Under the pieces are notes generated by a model, which was given only the letters and a program-made list of their open reading frames with translations, was not told the origin of the DNA and made no database searches. A DNA stretch of 64,000 nt from Arenibacter aquaticus (lineage in GTDB: Bacteria > Bacteroidota > Bacteroidia > Flavobacteriales > Flavobacteriaceae): the NCBI RefSeq assembly GCF_003957295.1, contig NZ_RQPJ01000015.1, positions 47,367 through 111,366 of the forward strand, read 5' to 3'. Made by a program: the position numbers and the translations under genes. Shown piece by piece: positions 37,196 through 46,286 of this stretch (the stretch's first letter is position 1; every line of letters starts with the position of its first letter).

Positions 37196-37954
37196 ATGAA
37201 AGAAAAGATCAAAATATTTTTGGAAACCGACCTATTGGAAAAATACCTTCTAGGTACTACCTCACAGGAAGAAACCCTACAGGTAGAAAGGTACATAGCC
37301 ATGTATCCGGAAGTAAGAACAACTTATAACGAGCTTCAGGACAACTTAGAGGTCTTTGCCAAAATGCATTCCATGAAGACGCCAGACGGTTTAAAGGAAA
37401 GAATCCAAAACAGGATTAAATCCGAGAATACCGGAAGAAAGAGATTCTTTAGGTATGCCATTGCTGCCAGTTTCACTGCCTTGCTTTTTGCCGGGGCATC
37501 CTATTTCTTTTGGAACCAGAACCAAAGTTTACAAGAAGAAAATCTTATCGTAAACACTAAGATTCAAAACCTGGAGGAGAATATGCGCATACAGCTGGAG
37601 GATGTTAGGAACCAATTCATTGTCCTTAACAACCCCAAGACCAAACGCCTCAACGTTAAGGGAAACAGCAAGGCCAAGGAGCTTAAAGCGGTAGCTTATA
37701 TTAACCCTGTTAAAAAACTCTCCTATATCAATGTAAGCAAACTACCCAACTTACCTGAAAACCAATGTTATCAGATGTGGGCAGAGGTTAATGGGCAAAT
37801 GCTTAACCTAGGGGTGATTCAGGAAGCCACGGACAGTGAAAAATTGATGGCGCTTCCCTATGCGGAGAACGCTGTGGGATATATAACCATAGAACCAACG
37901 GGAGGAAACACCAGTCCCACGGTAGAAAATATTGTGGCCAATATATCCTATTAA
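37196..37954 (+). CDS. Anti-sigma factor (RskA-like)
   Basis: The 252-residue membrane protein has an N-terminal zinc-free anti-sigma domain (LLEKYLLGTTSQEETLQVER), one transmembrane helix (RYAIAASFTALLFAGASYFFW, about 81-101), a coiled coil (about 105-135) and a C-terminal RskA domain (NPVKKLSYINVSKLPNLP, CYQMWAEVNGQMLNLG). It should hold the sigma factor encoded just upstream at the membrane until a signal releases it. Confidence 0.93.
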   Translation: MKEKIKIFLETDLLEKYLLGTTSQEETLQVERYIAMYPEVRTTYNELQDNLEVFAKMHSMKTPDGLKERIQNRIKSENTGRKRFFRYAIAASFTALLFAGASYFFWNQNQSLQEENLIVNTKIQNLEENMRIQLEDVRNQFIVLNNPKTKRLNVKGNSKAKELKAVAYINPVKKLSYINVSKLPNLPENQCYQMWAEVNGQMLNLGVIQEATDSEKLMALPYAENAVGYITIEPTGGNTSPTVENIVANISY

Positions 37955-38032
37955 CGAAGACTTTAAAGTAATCTTAATCCTTCCAAAGAAGGTTATAAAT
38001 TTCATATCTTTGCACAAAATAAATGCAGGGAT

Positions 38033-38236
38033 ATGAAATTAGTATTTTTAACAATAGGTTTATTGGCTCTTGCCTTTGCAGGTATCGCTATTAAAATATG
38101 GTCTAAAAAGGACGGTAAATTTGCAGGAACCTGTGCCAGTCAAAGTCCATTTTTAAACAAAGAAGGCGAGGCTTGTGGTTATTGTGGAAAACTTCCCAGT
38201 GAACAGGATTGCCAAAAAGATTCAGTAACCCAATAG
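38033..38236 (+). CDS. Small membrane protein with a Cys-rich tail
   Basis: The 67-residue protein has one N-terminal transmembrane helix (MKLVFLTIGLLALAFAGIAI) and a tail with four cysteines (GTCASQ, EACGYCG, EQDC). The CxxC-like spacing might bind a metal or form disulfides. It is a conserved type in Flavobacteriaceae, role unknown. A TATCTTTG element (38005-38012) 20 bp upstream suggests its own promoter. It lies between two ECF sigma genes. Confidence 0.75.
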   Translation: MKLVFLTIGLLALAFAGIAIKIWSKKDGKFAGTCASQSPFLNKEGEACGYCGKLPSEQDCQKDSVTQ

Positions 38237-38274
38237 GCGCCTCCCCCTGAAGCCATTCCTTATTATACCTTATT

Positions 38275-38841
38275 TTGGATAAAACAGAAGAATCGCTCCC
38301 CAACCTTATTGAAAGAGCCAAATTAGGCAACCAAAAAGCCTTCAGCACCTTATTGAACAACTATTGGAACGATGTCTACGGATTTCAGCTGATTAGAACC
38401 AATAATGAGAACGACGCAGAGGATATCACAATCCAGACCTTTTCCAAGGCATTCGACAAAATAAATACGTTTAACGAGGCGTACGAATTTAAAACTTGGT
38501 TGATTGCCATTTCTAAGAATCTGCATATCGACCTAATTCGAAAAAGTAAAAGAAACGTTCTTCAGGACAGCCATGAAAATAATAATGAAGCCATAAAAAG
38601 GGTTTTGGACGACGCCCCCTCCCCCGAAGACAGCTTAATTACCGAGCAAAACTTGGCCTCCTTATTGGCATATATCAAAAGATTAAAGCCGCACTACCAA
38701 GAGGTTATCAACCTCAGATACTTCCATGAACTCCCTTATGCCGAAATAGCTGAGAAATTAGGAGAACCTATCAATAACGTAAAAGTAAAACTGCTACGGG
38801 CAAAAAGGCTACTTGCCGAAATCATTAAAAACAATAATTAA
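38275..38841 (+). CDS. ECF RNA polymerase sigma factor (second)
   Basis: The 188-residue protein has region 2 (FSTLLNNYWNDVYGFQLIR, AEDITIQTFSKAFDKI, FKTWLIAISKNLHIDLIRKS) and region 4 (HYQEVINLRYFHELPYAEIA, INNVKVKLLRAKRLL). The start is a TTG (MDKTEESLPN); no closer ATG fits. No anti-sigma gene follows directly, so it may be regulated by a distant partner or by the small membrane protein upstream. Confidence 0.92.
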   Translation: MDKTEESLPNLIERAKLGNQKAFSTLLNNYWNDVYGFQLIRTNNENDAEDITIQTFSKAFDKINTFNEAYEFKTWLIAISKNLHIDLIRKSKRNVLQDSHENNNEAIKRVLDDAPSPEDSLITEQNLASLLAYIKRLKPHYQEVINLRYFHELPYAEIAEKLGEPINNVKVKLLRAKRLLAEIIKNNN

Positions 38842-38880
38842 AGTTCCGGCTTCAACACGGTATTGCACAAACATTGTTCC

Positions 38881-39054
38881 TCAGCCTGGAGAAACTGGGA
38901 CTTGGTTGTTTACAATATAAAACTCAAAGAATATCTGGAAGAAAACGTCCACCTCCTTGTAACCGGTCTTCCAAAGGCCCCATTCACCATTACCCAACTT
39001 TTGTAATTGCCCCATAAAAAGCCCTAAGAATCCGTTGGGTTCTATCATAACCAT
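38881..39054 (-). CDS. Possible small protein (57 residues), unproven
   Basis: An open frame on the minus strand in the sigma-lipA gap starts [13 protein letters not shown] and ends NNQVPVSPG. It has a mid-region rich in aromatic residues ([13 protein letters not shown]). No family was recognised, and it has no clear promoter. The gap is otherwise unexplained, so it is listed at low confidence. Confidence 0.22.
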   Translation of the reverse strand: MVMIEPNGFLGLFMGQLQKLGNGEWGLWKTGYKEVDVFFQIFFEFYIVNNQVPVSPG

Positions 39055-39116
39055 ACTTTGGCATCATTTGGTATTTTAACTATATCCCATTTTGTATATT
39101 TGCACAAAATCTTACT

Positions 39117-39992
39117 ATGAGCAACGAAACTTTAGAAAGTGTCATCCCTCCAAAAGGAAAGCCAAAATGGTTGCGCGTAAAACTTCCTACGGGTAAAAAA
39201 TACACCCAATTACGGGGTTTGGTAGATAAATATAAGCTCAACACCATTTGTACCTCGGGAAGTTGTCCCAATATGGGAGAATGCTGGGGAGAGGGCACTG
39301 CCACTTTCATGATATTGGGCAATATCTGCACCCGTTCTTGCGGATTCTGTGGAGTTAAGACAGGTAGACCTGAAGATGTGGACTGGGAAGAGCCAGAAAA
39401 AGTGGCCAGGTCCATAAAGATAATGGAGATTAAACACGCCGTTCTCACCTCTGTTGACCGGGACGATTTAAAGGATATGGGGTCTATTATCTGGGCCGAA
39501 ACCGTAAAGGCGGTAAGAAGGATGAACCCCAATACCACAATGGAGACCCTTATTCCGGATTTCCAAGGCATATCCACGCATCTGGACCGCATATTGGCGG
39601 TTGGCCCGGAGGTGATATCGCACAATATGGAAACCGTTAAAAGACTAACCAGGGAAGTACGGATACAGGCCAAATACGAAAGAAGCCTTGGCGTATTATC
39701 CTATTTAAAGGAAAATGGAGCCAACAGAACCAAATCTGGTATTATGTTGGGACTTGGTGAACGGGAAGAGGAAGTAATCCAAACCCTAGAAGACCTTAGA
39801 AAAGCCAATGTAGACGTAGTTACAATAGGCCAATACCTACAGCCATCCAAAAGACATTTACCGGTAAAAGAATATATATTGCCCGATCAATTTAAGAAAT
39901 ATGAGGAAATCGGGTTGGATCTTGGGTTTAGACATGTAGAAAGCGGGGCTTTGGTCCGTTCTTCCTACAAGGCCCACAAACATATTGATTAG
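39117..39992 (+). CDS. lipA: Lipoyl synthase
   Basis: LipA is a radical SAM enzyme that inserts two sulfurs into octanoyl chains to make lipoate on carrier domains. The 291 residues show the auxiliary-cluster Cys set [12 protein letters not shown] (near residue 42) and the radical SAM CxxxCxxC as CTRSCGFC (about 71-78). [15 protein letters not shown] is the family C-terminus. A TATATTTG element (39095-39102) 14 bp before the ATG may be its -7 box. gap follows after 73 bp. Confidence 0.97.
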   Translation: MSNETLESVIPPKGKPKWLRVKLPTGKKYTQLRGLVDKYKLNTICTSGSCPNMGECWGEGTATFMILGNICTRSCGFCGVKTGRPEDVDWEEPEKVARSIKIMEIKHAVLTSVDRDDLKDMGSIIWAETVKAVRRMNPNTTMETLIPDFQGISTHLDRILAVGPEVISHNMETVKRLTREVRIQAKYERSLGVLSYLKENGANRTKSGIMLGLGEREEEVIQTLEDLRKANVDVVTIGQYLQPSKRHLPVKEYILPDQFKKYEEIGLDLGFRHVESGALVRSSYKAHKHID

Positions 39993-40065
39993 CATCCGTA
40001 CATCCCCAATTTTACAATGCATGACCCCGTAGCGGCATAACGGGAAAAACAGCTTGCCACTTTAT

Positions 40066-41076
40066 ATGAAACAGATACATATTGGTATAAACGGCTTCGG
40101 AAGAATAGGCCGCACCCTATTCAGACTTCTCAGTGACCAACCCCACTTAAAAGTGGTTGCTATTAACGATTTGGCTGATGCCGGCACCTTGGCCCATTTA
40201 CTAAAATATGATAGTATACACGGGGTTTTTCCAAAAGAGGTATCCCATACAGGAAACGCAATCCTTGTGGGGAACAGCAAGGTACCACTTTTAAACTGTT
40301 CATCACCAAAAGACATTCCTTGGTCCCGGCACAAGGTGGACATTGTTGTAGAGGCCTCTGGCAAGTTTAAGGATAGATCAATATTGGCCCATCACTTAAA
40401 AAATGGGGCAAAAAAAGTTATTCTCAGTGTACCCCCATCAGAAGATGATATTAAAATGGTAGTCTACGGTATAAACCATGAAACCTTGGACGGCACTGAT
40501 GATATTATATCCAATGCCTCCTGTACCACCAACAATGCGGCCCCAATGATAAAGATTATCCAAGATCTTTGCGGTATAGAACAGGCCTATATAACCACTA
40601 TACACTCCTATACCACCGATCAAAGCCTTCATGATCAGCCCCATAAAGATCTTCGGAGGGCAAGGGCTGCAGGCCAGTCCATTGTCCCCACCACCACAGG
40701 TGCTGCCAAGGCACTTACCAAAATATTCCCTGAACTATCGAACGTAATTGGCGGTTGCGGGATTCGTGTACCTGTACCCAATGGATCGCTTACCGATATC
40801 ACATTTAATGTAAAAAGACAGACAAGTATAGCGGAAATAAACGAAGCTTTTTTGCAAAAATCGCAAAATGAACTCAAAAATATTCTATATTACACAAAAG
40901 ACCCTATAGTTTCTATCGATATAAACAATACTTATTACTCTTGTACGTTTGATTCTCTGATGACCTCTGTAATTGGAAAAATGGTCAAGATCATAGGATG
41001 GTATGACAACGAATCCGGTTACAGTAGCAGAATTGTAGATTTAATTAATTTTATAATACGTAAACAATACGTTTGA
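40066..41076 (+). CDS. gap: Type I glyceraldehyde-3-phosphate dehydrogenase
   Basis: The 336-residue enzyme oxidises glyceraldehyde-3-phosphate with NAD(P). The Rossmann motif is GINGFGRIGRT near the start, and the nucleophile is C153 in SNASCTTNN. The usual second Cys and Leu (TTNCLAP) are replaced by TTNNAAP. I chose the ATG at 40066 over the upstream TTG. Its TGA stop overlaps the TTG start of the next kinase gene. It may be a second GAPDH in this genome. Confidence 0.93.
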   Translation: MKQIHIGINGFGRIGRTLFRLLSDQPHLKVVAINDLADAGTLAHLLKYDSIHGVFPKEVSHTGNAILVGNSKVPLLNCSSPKDIPWSRHKVDIVVEASGKFKDRSILAHHLKNGAKKVILSVPPSEDDIKMVVYGINHETLDGTDDIISNASCTTNNAAPMIKIIQDLCGIEQAYITTIHSYTTDQSLHDQPHKDLRRARAAGQSIVPTTTGAAKALTKIFPELSNVIGGCGIRVPVPNGSLTDITFNVKRQTSIAEINEAFLQKSQNELKNILYYTKDPIVSIDINNTYYSCTFDSLMTSVIGKMVKIIGWYDNESGYSSRIVDLINFIIRKQYV

Positions 41077-43295
41077 AGCCTCTATTCTTACATATAAATA
41101 AAAGAAAACTATGGTTCTTAACCTTGGTATTGGTTTTATGCCAAAACATTTCTTTTGCCCAATTAACCGATCCCAATTCATATAATATAACCTCCTACTT
41201 TGAAAAGGCGAGAGAATTTGGAAACAGGGACAAAATGGAACCTGCCCTTGAAAGGCTAAACAAGGCAATGGAAGTAGCCTTCCAAAACAACGACAACAAG
41301 GCACTTATAGATGCTTATCACAAACTGGCCATACTTTACTTGAGAATGGAAAAGGACGACAGCGCCGAATACTATTCCGACCGTTCAAAATCCCTTTTAA
41401 ACGACATTTCCTATCCCTACGGAGAGGCCACACATAAATACATAGAAGCCATTATTTCTTTCAGGGACGGCAAGAACTTCTTGGCCATATCCATGTTAAA
41501 TGAGGCCAAACAGATAAACAATGACCGGAATTTACTGAACAATATTCTTTTTGTTGAGGGCGAAATATTTTTAAATCTAGAAAAATATGAAAGTGCCACT
41601 AAAAATTTCAATTCACTGATCGTTAATACGGACATCTATGAAAAAGAATATTTGGCGGCCAAATCGCACCTAAAATTAGCCGAGATACATTTTAAGACAG
41701 AAGACTTTGAGGAATCTATAAAAAATGCCGAAAATGCCTTGACATTGGCCGAAACCAATGATTTTCCAGTACAAAGGCTAGCGGCCAACAAACTCCTTGG
41801 TCGCGCAAATGAAAGATTGGGCAATTTTAAATCGGCCTTATTTTACAACAGAAACATTTTAGACCTTAAGGACTCGATTTTCACCTACGAAAAAAGTTTG
41901 GCCGAAACAAAAACCGCCGATAAGATTCAAACGCAATTTATGCGGGATGAGATTGATAGGCAGGAAACCAAAATTGCCGAATTAAGTCAATCCAAGAACA
42001 GATCGGAAATTACCGCCATTTTAACCTCGGCATTTCTGACCATAATTTCCATTTTGGCGGTATCGCTTTACAGAAACAACCAAATAAAATTAAAAACCAA
42101 CGACCTTTTACAAACAAAGAACAATGAATTACAGGCCGCTAGGGATGCAGCGGTGATGGCCATGGAAGCCAAAACCAACTTCTTATCAACTGTAAGTCAC
42201 GAATTAAGAACACCGTTGTATGCGGTTACGGGACTAACCCACCTATTATTGGAAGAAAACCCCACCGAGAGTCAGAAAGAACATTTAAAATCTTTGAAAT
42301 TTTCCGGGGATTACCTGCTGAATTTTATAAATGACATTTTACAGATCAATAAGATCGACGCCGATAAACTGGAAGCCCTTCAAATCGACTTTAACCTTAA
42401 AAAGATATTAACGGAAGTTATAAACTCACTGCACCAGAGTGCCAAAGCCAATAACACCAAGCTGGTTTTGGAGTTTGATGAAAATATACCCTCACATCTA
42501 TTGGGAGACCCCTTAAAGCTTTCCCAGGTATTTATTAATCTTATTGGTAACGGAATAAAATTTACCAAAGACGGACAGGTAACCATTATAGCCAAATTAG
42601 TAAAGAAAGTAGAAGAAAACTTAACCATCTATTTTGAGGTCAAGGACAACGGCATTGGTATAGACCCGGAAAAACAACTGAATATATTTGACAGTTTTGA
42701 ACAGGGTTCTATACAGATTAACAGGGAATACGGTGGCACCGGACTGGGACTCACCATTGTAAAAAGTTTATTAGGCTTGTTTGGTAGTAAAATTCAGTTA
42801 AAGAGTGAAGAAGGAAAAGGAAGCTCCTTTTTCTTTGAAGTAGATTTAAAAAGCAAGGACGACCTTATTGAAGATATACCATTTGAAATTACAGAGGAGG
42901 CATATGACTTTTCTGGACTTCATATTTTGATTGTGGAAGATAACAAGATCAACCAGGTGATCACCAAAAAAATGTTGAATAAAAAGAATATCAGCTGTGA
43001 TATTGCCAACAATGGACTGGAAGCGGTGGCCATGGTAAGAAAAACAGATTATGACTGTATTTTAATGGACATACATATGCCGGGTATTAGCGGTGAGGAA
43101 GCCACTATAGAGATACGTAAATTCAACAGATTGGTACCCATTATAGCCCTAACGGCAATTTCCCTGGACGATAGTTTGGAAAGTTTTTACGCTGCCGGAT
43201 GTAATGACGTTGTAACCAAACCCTTTAAACCGGAAGTCTTCTACCAAAAAATTGGAAAGAATATTTTCGATACTAAAAAAAAAATTGAGGCCTAG
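41073..43295 (+). CDS. TPR-containing hybrid sensor kinase/response regulator
   Basis: The 740-residue protein starts at a TTG that overlaps the gap stop (TTGA). It has a signal peptide (LTLVLVLCQNISFAQ), six or so TPR-type helical repeats (about 45-280), a transmembrane helix (about 310-330), a DHp with TVSHELRTPLYAV, HATPase_c with KDNGIGI and GGTGLGLTI, and a receiver (about 615-735) with EDN, LMDIHMP and VTKPF. TPRs likely sense a periplasmic partner. Coupling to gap is unusual but may be only positional. Confidence 0.93.
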   Translation: MKPLFLHINKRKLWFLTLVLVLCQNISFAQLTDPNSYNITSYFEKAREFGNRDKMEPALERLNKAMEVAFQNNDNKALIDAYHKLAILYLRMEKDDSAEYYSDRSKSLLNDISYPYGEATHKYIEAIISFRDGKNFLAISMLNEAKQINNDRNLLNNILFVEGEIFLNLEKYESATKNFNSLIVNTDIYEKEYLAAKSHLKLAEIHFKTEDFEESIKNAENALTLAETNDFPVQRLAANKLLGRANERLGNFKSALFYNRNILDLKDSIFTYEKSLAETKTADKIQTQFMRDEIDRQETKIAELSQSKNRSEITAILTSAFLTIISILAVSLYRNNQIKLKTNDLLQTKNNELQAARDAAVMAMEAKTNFLSTVSHELRTPLYAVTGLTHLLLEENPTESQKEHLKSLKFSGDYLLNFINDILQINKIDADKLEALQIDFNLKKILTEVINSLHQSAKANNTKLVLEFDENIPSHLLGDPLKLSQVFINLIGNGIKFTKDGQVTIIAKLVKKVEENLTIYFEVKDNGIGIDPEKQLNIFDSFEQGSIQINREYGGTGLGLTIVKSLLGLFGSKIQLKSEEGKGSSFFFEVDLKSKDDLIEDIPFEITEEAYDFSGLHILIVEDNKINQVITKKMLNKKNISCDIANNGLEAVAMVRKTDYDCILMDIHMPGISGEEATIEIRKFNRLVPIIALTAISLDDSLESFYAAGCNDVVTKPFKPEVFYQKIGKNIFDTKKKIEA

Positions 43296-44296
43296 TCCTT
43301 AACCTTAGGAGTATTCAATACTTTTAATAACACTTCTTCCCCTCCACCAAAAAATTTGTGCTTAACGCCAAGATAAAATAAGTTATCTAGCCTACCCTCC
43401 AACCTTACATAGTCTTTTTCAGTGGTTAGCACCATCTTCTTGCTGCGGAACATTTCTATTTCCTTTTCTGTAAAAAAATGGTGATCTGAGTAAGCCTTGT
43501 GCTCAAAATTGATTCCCTGTTCCTCAAGAAAGGAAACCAATGGCCGAGGATTTGCTATACCCGTCACCAAAGTTATTTCCATACCCTTGAGTTCCTCTAG
43601 GGAATATGTTTTACCCCCTCCTTTTACAGAGGTATTATAATCCAAATAGCTAAAAACCACCTTTTGATGTGCCTTAGGATTTAGTTTCTTCAAAATATAC
43701 TGCTCTTCCTTTTTATCCAGTTCAGCCGGACATTTGGTAACCACCACAATGTGTGCTCGCTTAGCCTCCTTTTTACTGTCCCTTAGATTGCCCGTGGGCA
43801 AATACCAATCATCTACGTACAAATTACTGTAAGAAGTCAATAAAATATAATGGTCGCAACGCACCTTCCTATGCTGAAAGGCATCGTCCAGCAATATCAG
43901 ATCTGGTTCAACTGTCTTTTCCAATTCGGAGATCCCATGCTGGCGCTCGGCATCCACTGCAACAGCAACATGTGGAAACTTCTTACAAATCTGATATGGC
44001 TCATCCCCCAGTTGGTCTACAGTGGTTTGCTCACCAGCCAATAAATAGCCCTTGGATTTCCTCCCATACCCCCTGCTTAGAATGGCTAATTTGGTCCCTG
44101 CCCTTGCATTGGCAACCAAAAACTCTATCATTGGGGTCTTCCCGGTACCCCCCACACTTAGGTTACCAACACATATGGTCCTGGTATCAAAGGACTTGGA
44201 AGTAAATATTCCTAGGTCGTACAAATAATTTCGTATGTACACCACTAGGGCGTATATCAAGGACAGGGGAAAACCCAATTTTCTTAGTAGCTGCAT
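43292..44296 (-). CDS. lpxK: Tetraacyldisaccharide 4'-kinase
   Basis: LpxK phosphorylates the lipid A disaccharide at the 4' position in the inner membrane. The 334 residues show the N-terminal membrane anchor and the P-loop GNLSVGGTGKTPM (about 42-54), then ILSRGYGRK, GDEPYQICKKF and DLILLDDAFQHR. The stop overlaps the kinase stop by 3-4 bp (convergent). It is divergent from the Nif3-like gene. Confidence 0.96.
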   Translation of the reverse strand: MQLLRKLGFPLSLIYALVVYIRNYLYDLGIFTSKSFDTRTICVGNLSVGGTGKTPMIEFLVANARAGTKLAILSRGYGRKSKGYLLAGEQTTVDQLGDEPYQICKKFPHVAVAVDAERQHGISELEKTVEPDLILLDDAFQHRKVRCDHYILLTSYSNLYVDDWYLPTGNLRDSKKEAKRAHIVVVTKCPAELDKKEEQYILKKLNPKAHQKVVFSYLDYNTSVKGGGKTYSLEELKGMEITLVTGIANPRPLVSFLEEQGINFEHKAYSDHHFFTEKEIEMFRSKKMVLTTEKDYVRLEGRLDNLFYLGVKHKFFGGGEEVLLKVLNTPKVKD

Positions 44297-44345
44297 TAGA
44301 ACGAAAATATAATATTTTATCTTTGGAAGACCATAAATTTAAAAA

Positions 44346-45440
44346 ATGATCATAAAACAAGTTATCCAGACTTTGGAAGAGCTGGCACCTTTGCAATACG
44401 CTGAGGATTTTGACAATGTAGGGCTGTTGGTTGGGGATATAAACACCGAAGTTACTGGCATTCTGGTAACCTTGGACACTTTGGAAAATGTAGTAGATGA
44501 GGCCATAGCCAAGAAATGCAATCTTATTGTAAGCTTTCACCCCATAATTTTTAGCGGCTTAAAGAAAATTACGGGTGCCAATTACGTGCAGCGGGTAGTC
44601 ATCAAGGCCATTCAACACAATATTGCCATCTACAGTATGCACACAGCATTGGACAATAGCCAATACGGGGTTAATGCAAAGATCTGTGAAGTATTGAACC
44701 TAACAAATCCCTCCATTCTAATCCCTCAGGCAGGCAACATTAAAAAACTGACTACCTATGTGCCAAAAGAGAAGGCAGAGGCCCTTAAAACTGCCCTATT
44801 TGATGCAGGGGCAGGGAACATAGGCAACTATAGTCATTGTAGCTTTGCCATAGAAGGCGATGGTAGCTATAGGGCAAAAGAAGGCGCCAATCCCTATCTG
44901 GGGAAAATAGGGGAAACGCATTATGAGAAAGAAACCCAGATAAACATTACTTATGCCAAGGCAAATGAATCCAAAATTCTTTCGGCCCTGTTTAACAACC
45001 ACCCCTATGAAGAGGTGGCCTATGAGGTGCATACTCTGGAAAACAAGAACCAAAATATAGGTATTGGGATGGTTGGAACCCTAGAAAATGAGATGAATGA
45101 AACCGATTTTTTTAGGTTTTTGAAGGAAAAAATGGATGTTTCCTGCATACGCCATTCAAATTTTCTTGGAAAGAATATAAAAAAAGTTGCGGTACTGGGC
45201 GGTAGTGGTGCATTTGCCATATCAGCGGCAAAGGCCGTAAACGCTGATGTTTTCGTTACCTCCGATCTAAAATACCATCAATTCTACGAGGCCGAAGACA
45301 AAATACTTCTGGCCGATATTGGGCACTATGAAACAGAGCAGTTTACAAAAAATCTCTTAGTTGATTATCTTACAAAAAAAATTCCTAATTTTGCAGTCTC
45401 TTTATCAGAGAGCAAAACAAATCCCATCAAGTATTTTTAA
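44346..45440 (+). CDS. Nif3-like dinuclear metal center protein
   Basis: The 364-residue protein has the YbgI/Nif3 fold: LVSFHPIIFSGLK carries a metal His, YSMHTALDNSQYGVN another, and LADIGHYETEQF near the end the C-terminal His/Glu. A PII-like insert lies at about 130-235. It is a hexameric protein of unclear activity; GTP cyclohydrolase type annotations are unproven. A TATCTTTG element (44318-44325) lies 20 bp upstream. It is followed 2 bp later by the coiled-coil gene. Confidence 0.94.
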   Translation: MIIKQVIQTLEELAPLQYAEDFDNVGLLVGDINTEVTGILVTLDTLENVVDEAIAKKCNLIVSFHPIIFSGLKKITGANYVQRVVIKAIQHNIAIYSMHTALDNSQYGVNAKICEVLNLTNPSILIPQAGNIKKLTTYVPKEKAEALKTALFDAGAGNIGNYSHCSFAIEGDGSYRAKEGANPYLGKIGETHYEKETQINITYAKANESKILSALFNNHPYEEVAYEVHTLENKNQNIGIGMVGTLENEMNETDFFRFLKEKMDVSCIRHSNFLGKNIKKVAVLGGSGAFAISAAKAVNADVFVTSDLKYHQFYEAEDKILLADIGHYETEQFTKNLLVDYLTKKIPNFAVSLSESKTNPIKYF

Positions 45441-45442
45441 AT

Positions 45443-46222
45443 ATGGCAACAAAGACAGAAACAACGGTAGAAGAAAAGTTAAGAGCTCTATATGATTTGC
45501 AATTAATTGATTCTAGAGTTGATGAGATAAGAAATGTAAGAGGAGAACTTCCTCTAGAAGTAGAAGATTTAGAAGACGAGGTTCTTGGCCTAAAAACTAG
45601 AATGGACAAGTTAAAGACCGACGTTGAAACAATCAACTACGAAATTGGAGCCAAGAAAAATCTTATTGATGAGGCCAAAGCTTTGATCAAGAAATATTCT
45701 GAGCAACAAAAGAACGTTCGCAACAGTAGGGAATTTAATTCTTTGACCAAGGAAGTGGAGTTTCAGGAGCTTGAAATTCAATTGGCAGAAAAAAATATAA
45801 AAGAGTTCAAGGCTCAGATAGAGCAGAAGAAAGAAGTTATAGCTGGCACCAAAGAACGTTTAAGTGAAAGGGAGGCCCACCTTAAGCACAAAAAAGGGGA
45901 ATTGAACGCCATTTTGGCCGAGACCGAAAAGGAAGAGCAGGCTCTTTTGAAAAAATCGGAAGAATACCAAACCCAAATTGAGGAACGATTGGTAAAGGCC
46001 TACAAGAGAATACGCAATAATGTAAAGAACGGTTTGGCTGTAGTACCTATTGAAAGAGGTGCCTCTGGCGGTTCTTTCTTTACCATACCACCACAGGTAC
46101 AGGTAGAAATAGCCTCACGTAAGAAAATTATTAGTGATGAGCACAGTGGTAGAATATTGGTAGATCCAGTTTTGGCCGAAGAAGAACAGGAAAAAATGCA
46201 GCAGCTTTTTTCTAAATTATAA
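45443..46222 (+). CDS. Coiled-coil protein of the zinc-ribbon (CT398/zf-RING_7) family with cysteines lost
   Basis: The 259-residue protein is mostly a long coiled coil (about 10-185), followed by a segment that normally holds a C4 zinc ribbon. Here the CxGC-type pair reads SGGSFFTIPPQ and the CxxCGR-type pair reads DEHSGRILV, so all zinc-binding Cys are gone. The fold may be kept without metal. It starts 2 bp after the Nif3-like gene, a common pairing in bacteria, and ends at a strong terminator. Confidence 0.9.
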   Translation: MATKTETTVEEKLRALYDLQLIDSRVDEIRNVRGELPLEVEDLEDEVLGLKTRMDKLKTDVETINYEIGAKKNLIDEAKALIKKYSEQQKNVRNSREFNSLTKEVEFQELEIQLAEKNIKEFKAQIEQKKEVIAGTKERLSEREAHLKHKKGELNAILAETEKEEQALLKKSEEYQTQIEERLVKAYKRIRNNVKNGLAVVPIERGASGGSFFTIPPQVQVEIASRKKIISDEHSGRILVDPVLAEEEQEKMQQLFSKL

Positions 46223-46242
46223 ATTACCATTGAGACACAAAT

Positions 46243-46273
46243 AAAAAGCCATCCTTTCCGGATGGCTTTTTTT
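46243..46273. terminator. Bidirectional terminator between coiled-coil gene and kmo
   Basis: GCCATCC (46248-46254) pairs with GGATGGC (46260-46266) around TTTCC. It is flanked by A5 on the left and T7 on the right, so it works on both strands. Confidence 0.85.
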
Positions 46274-46286
46274 GTTACTATTTTCT

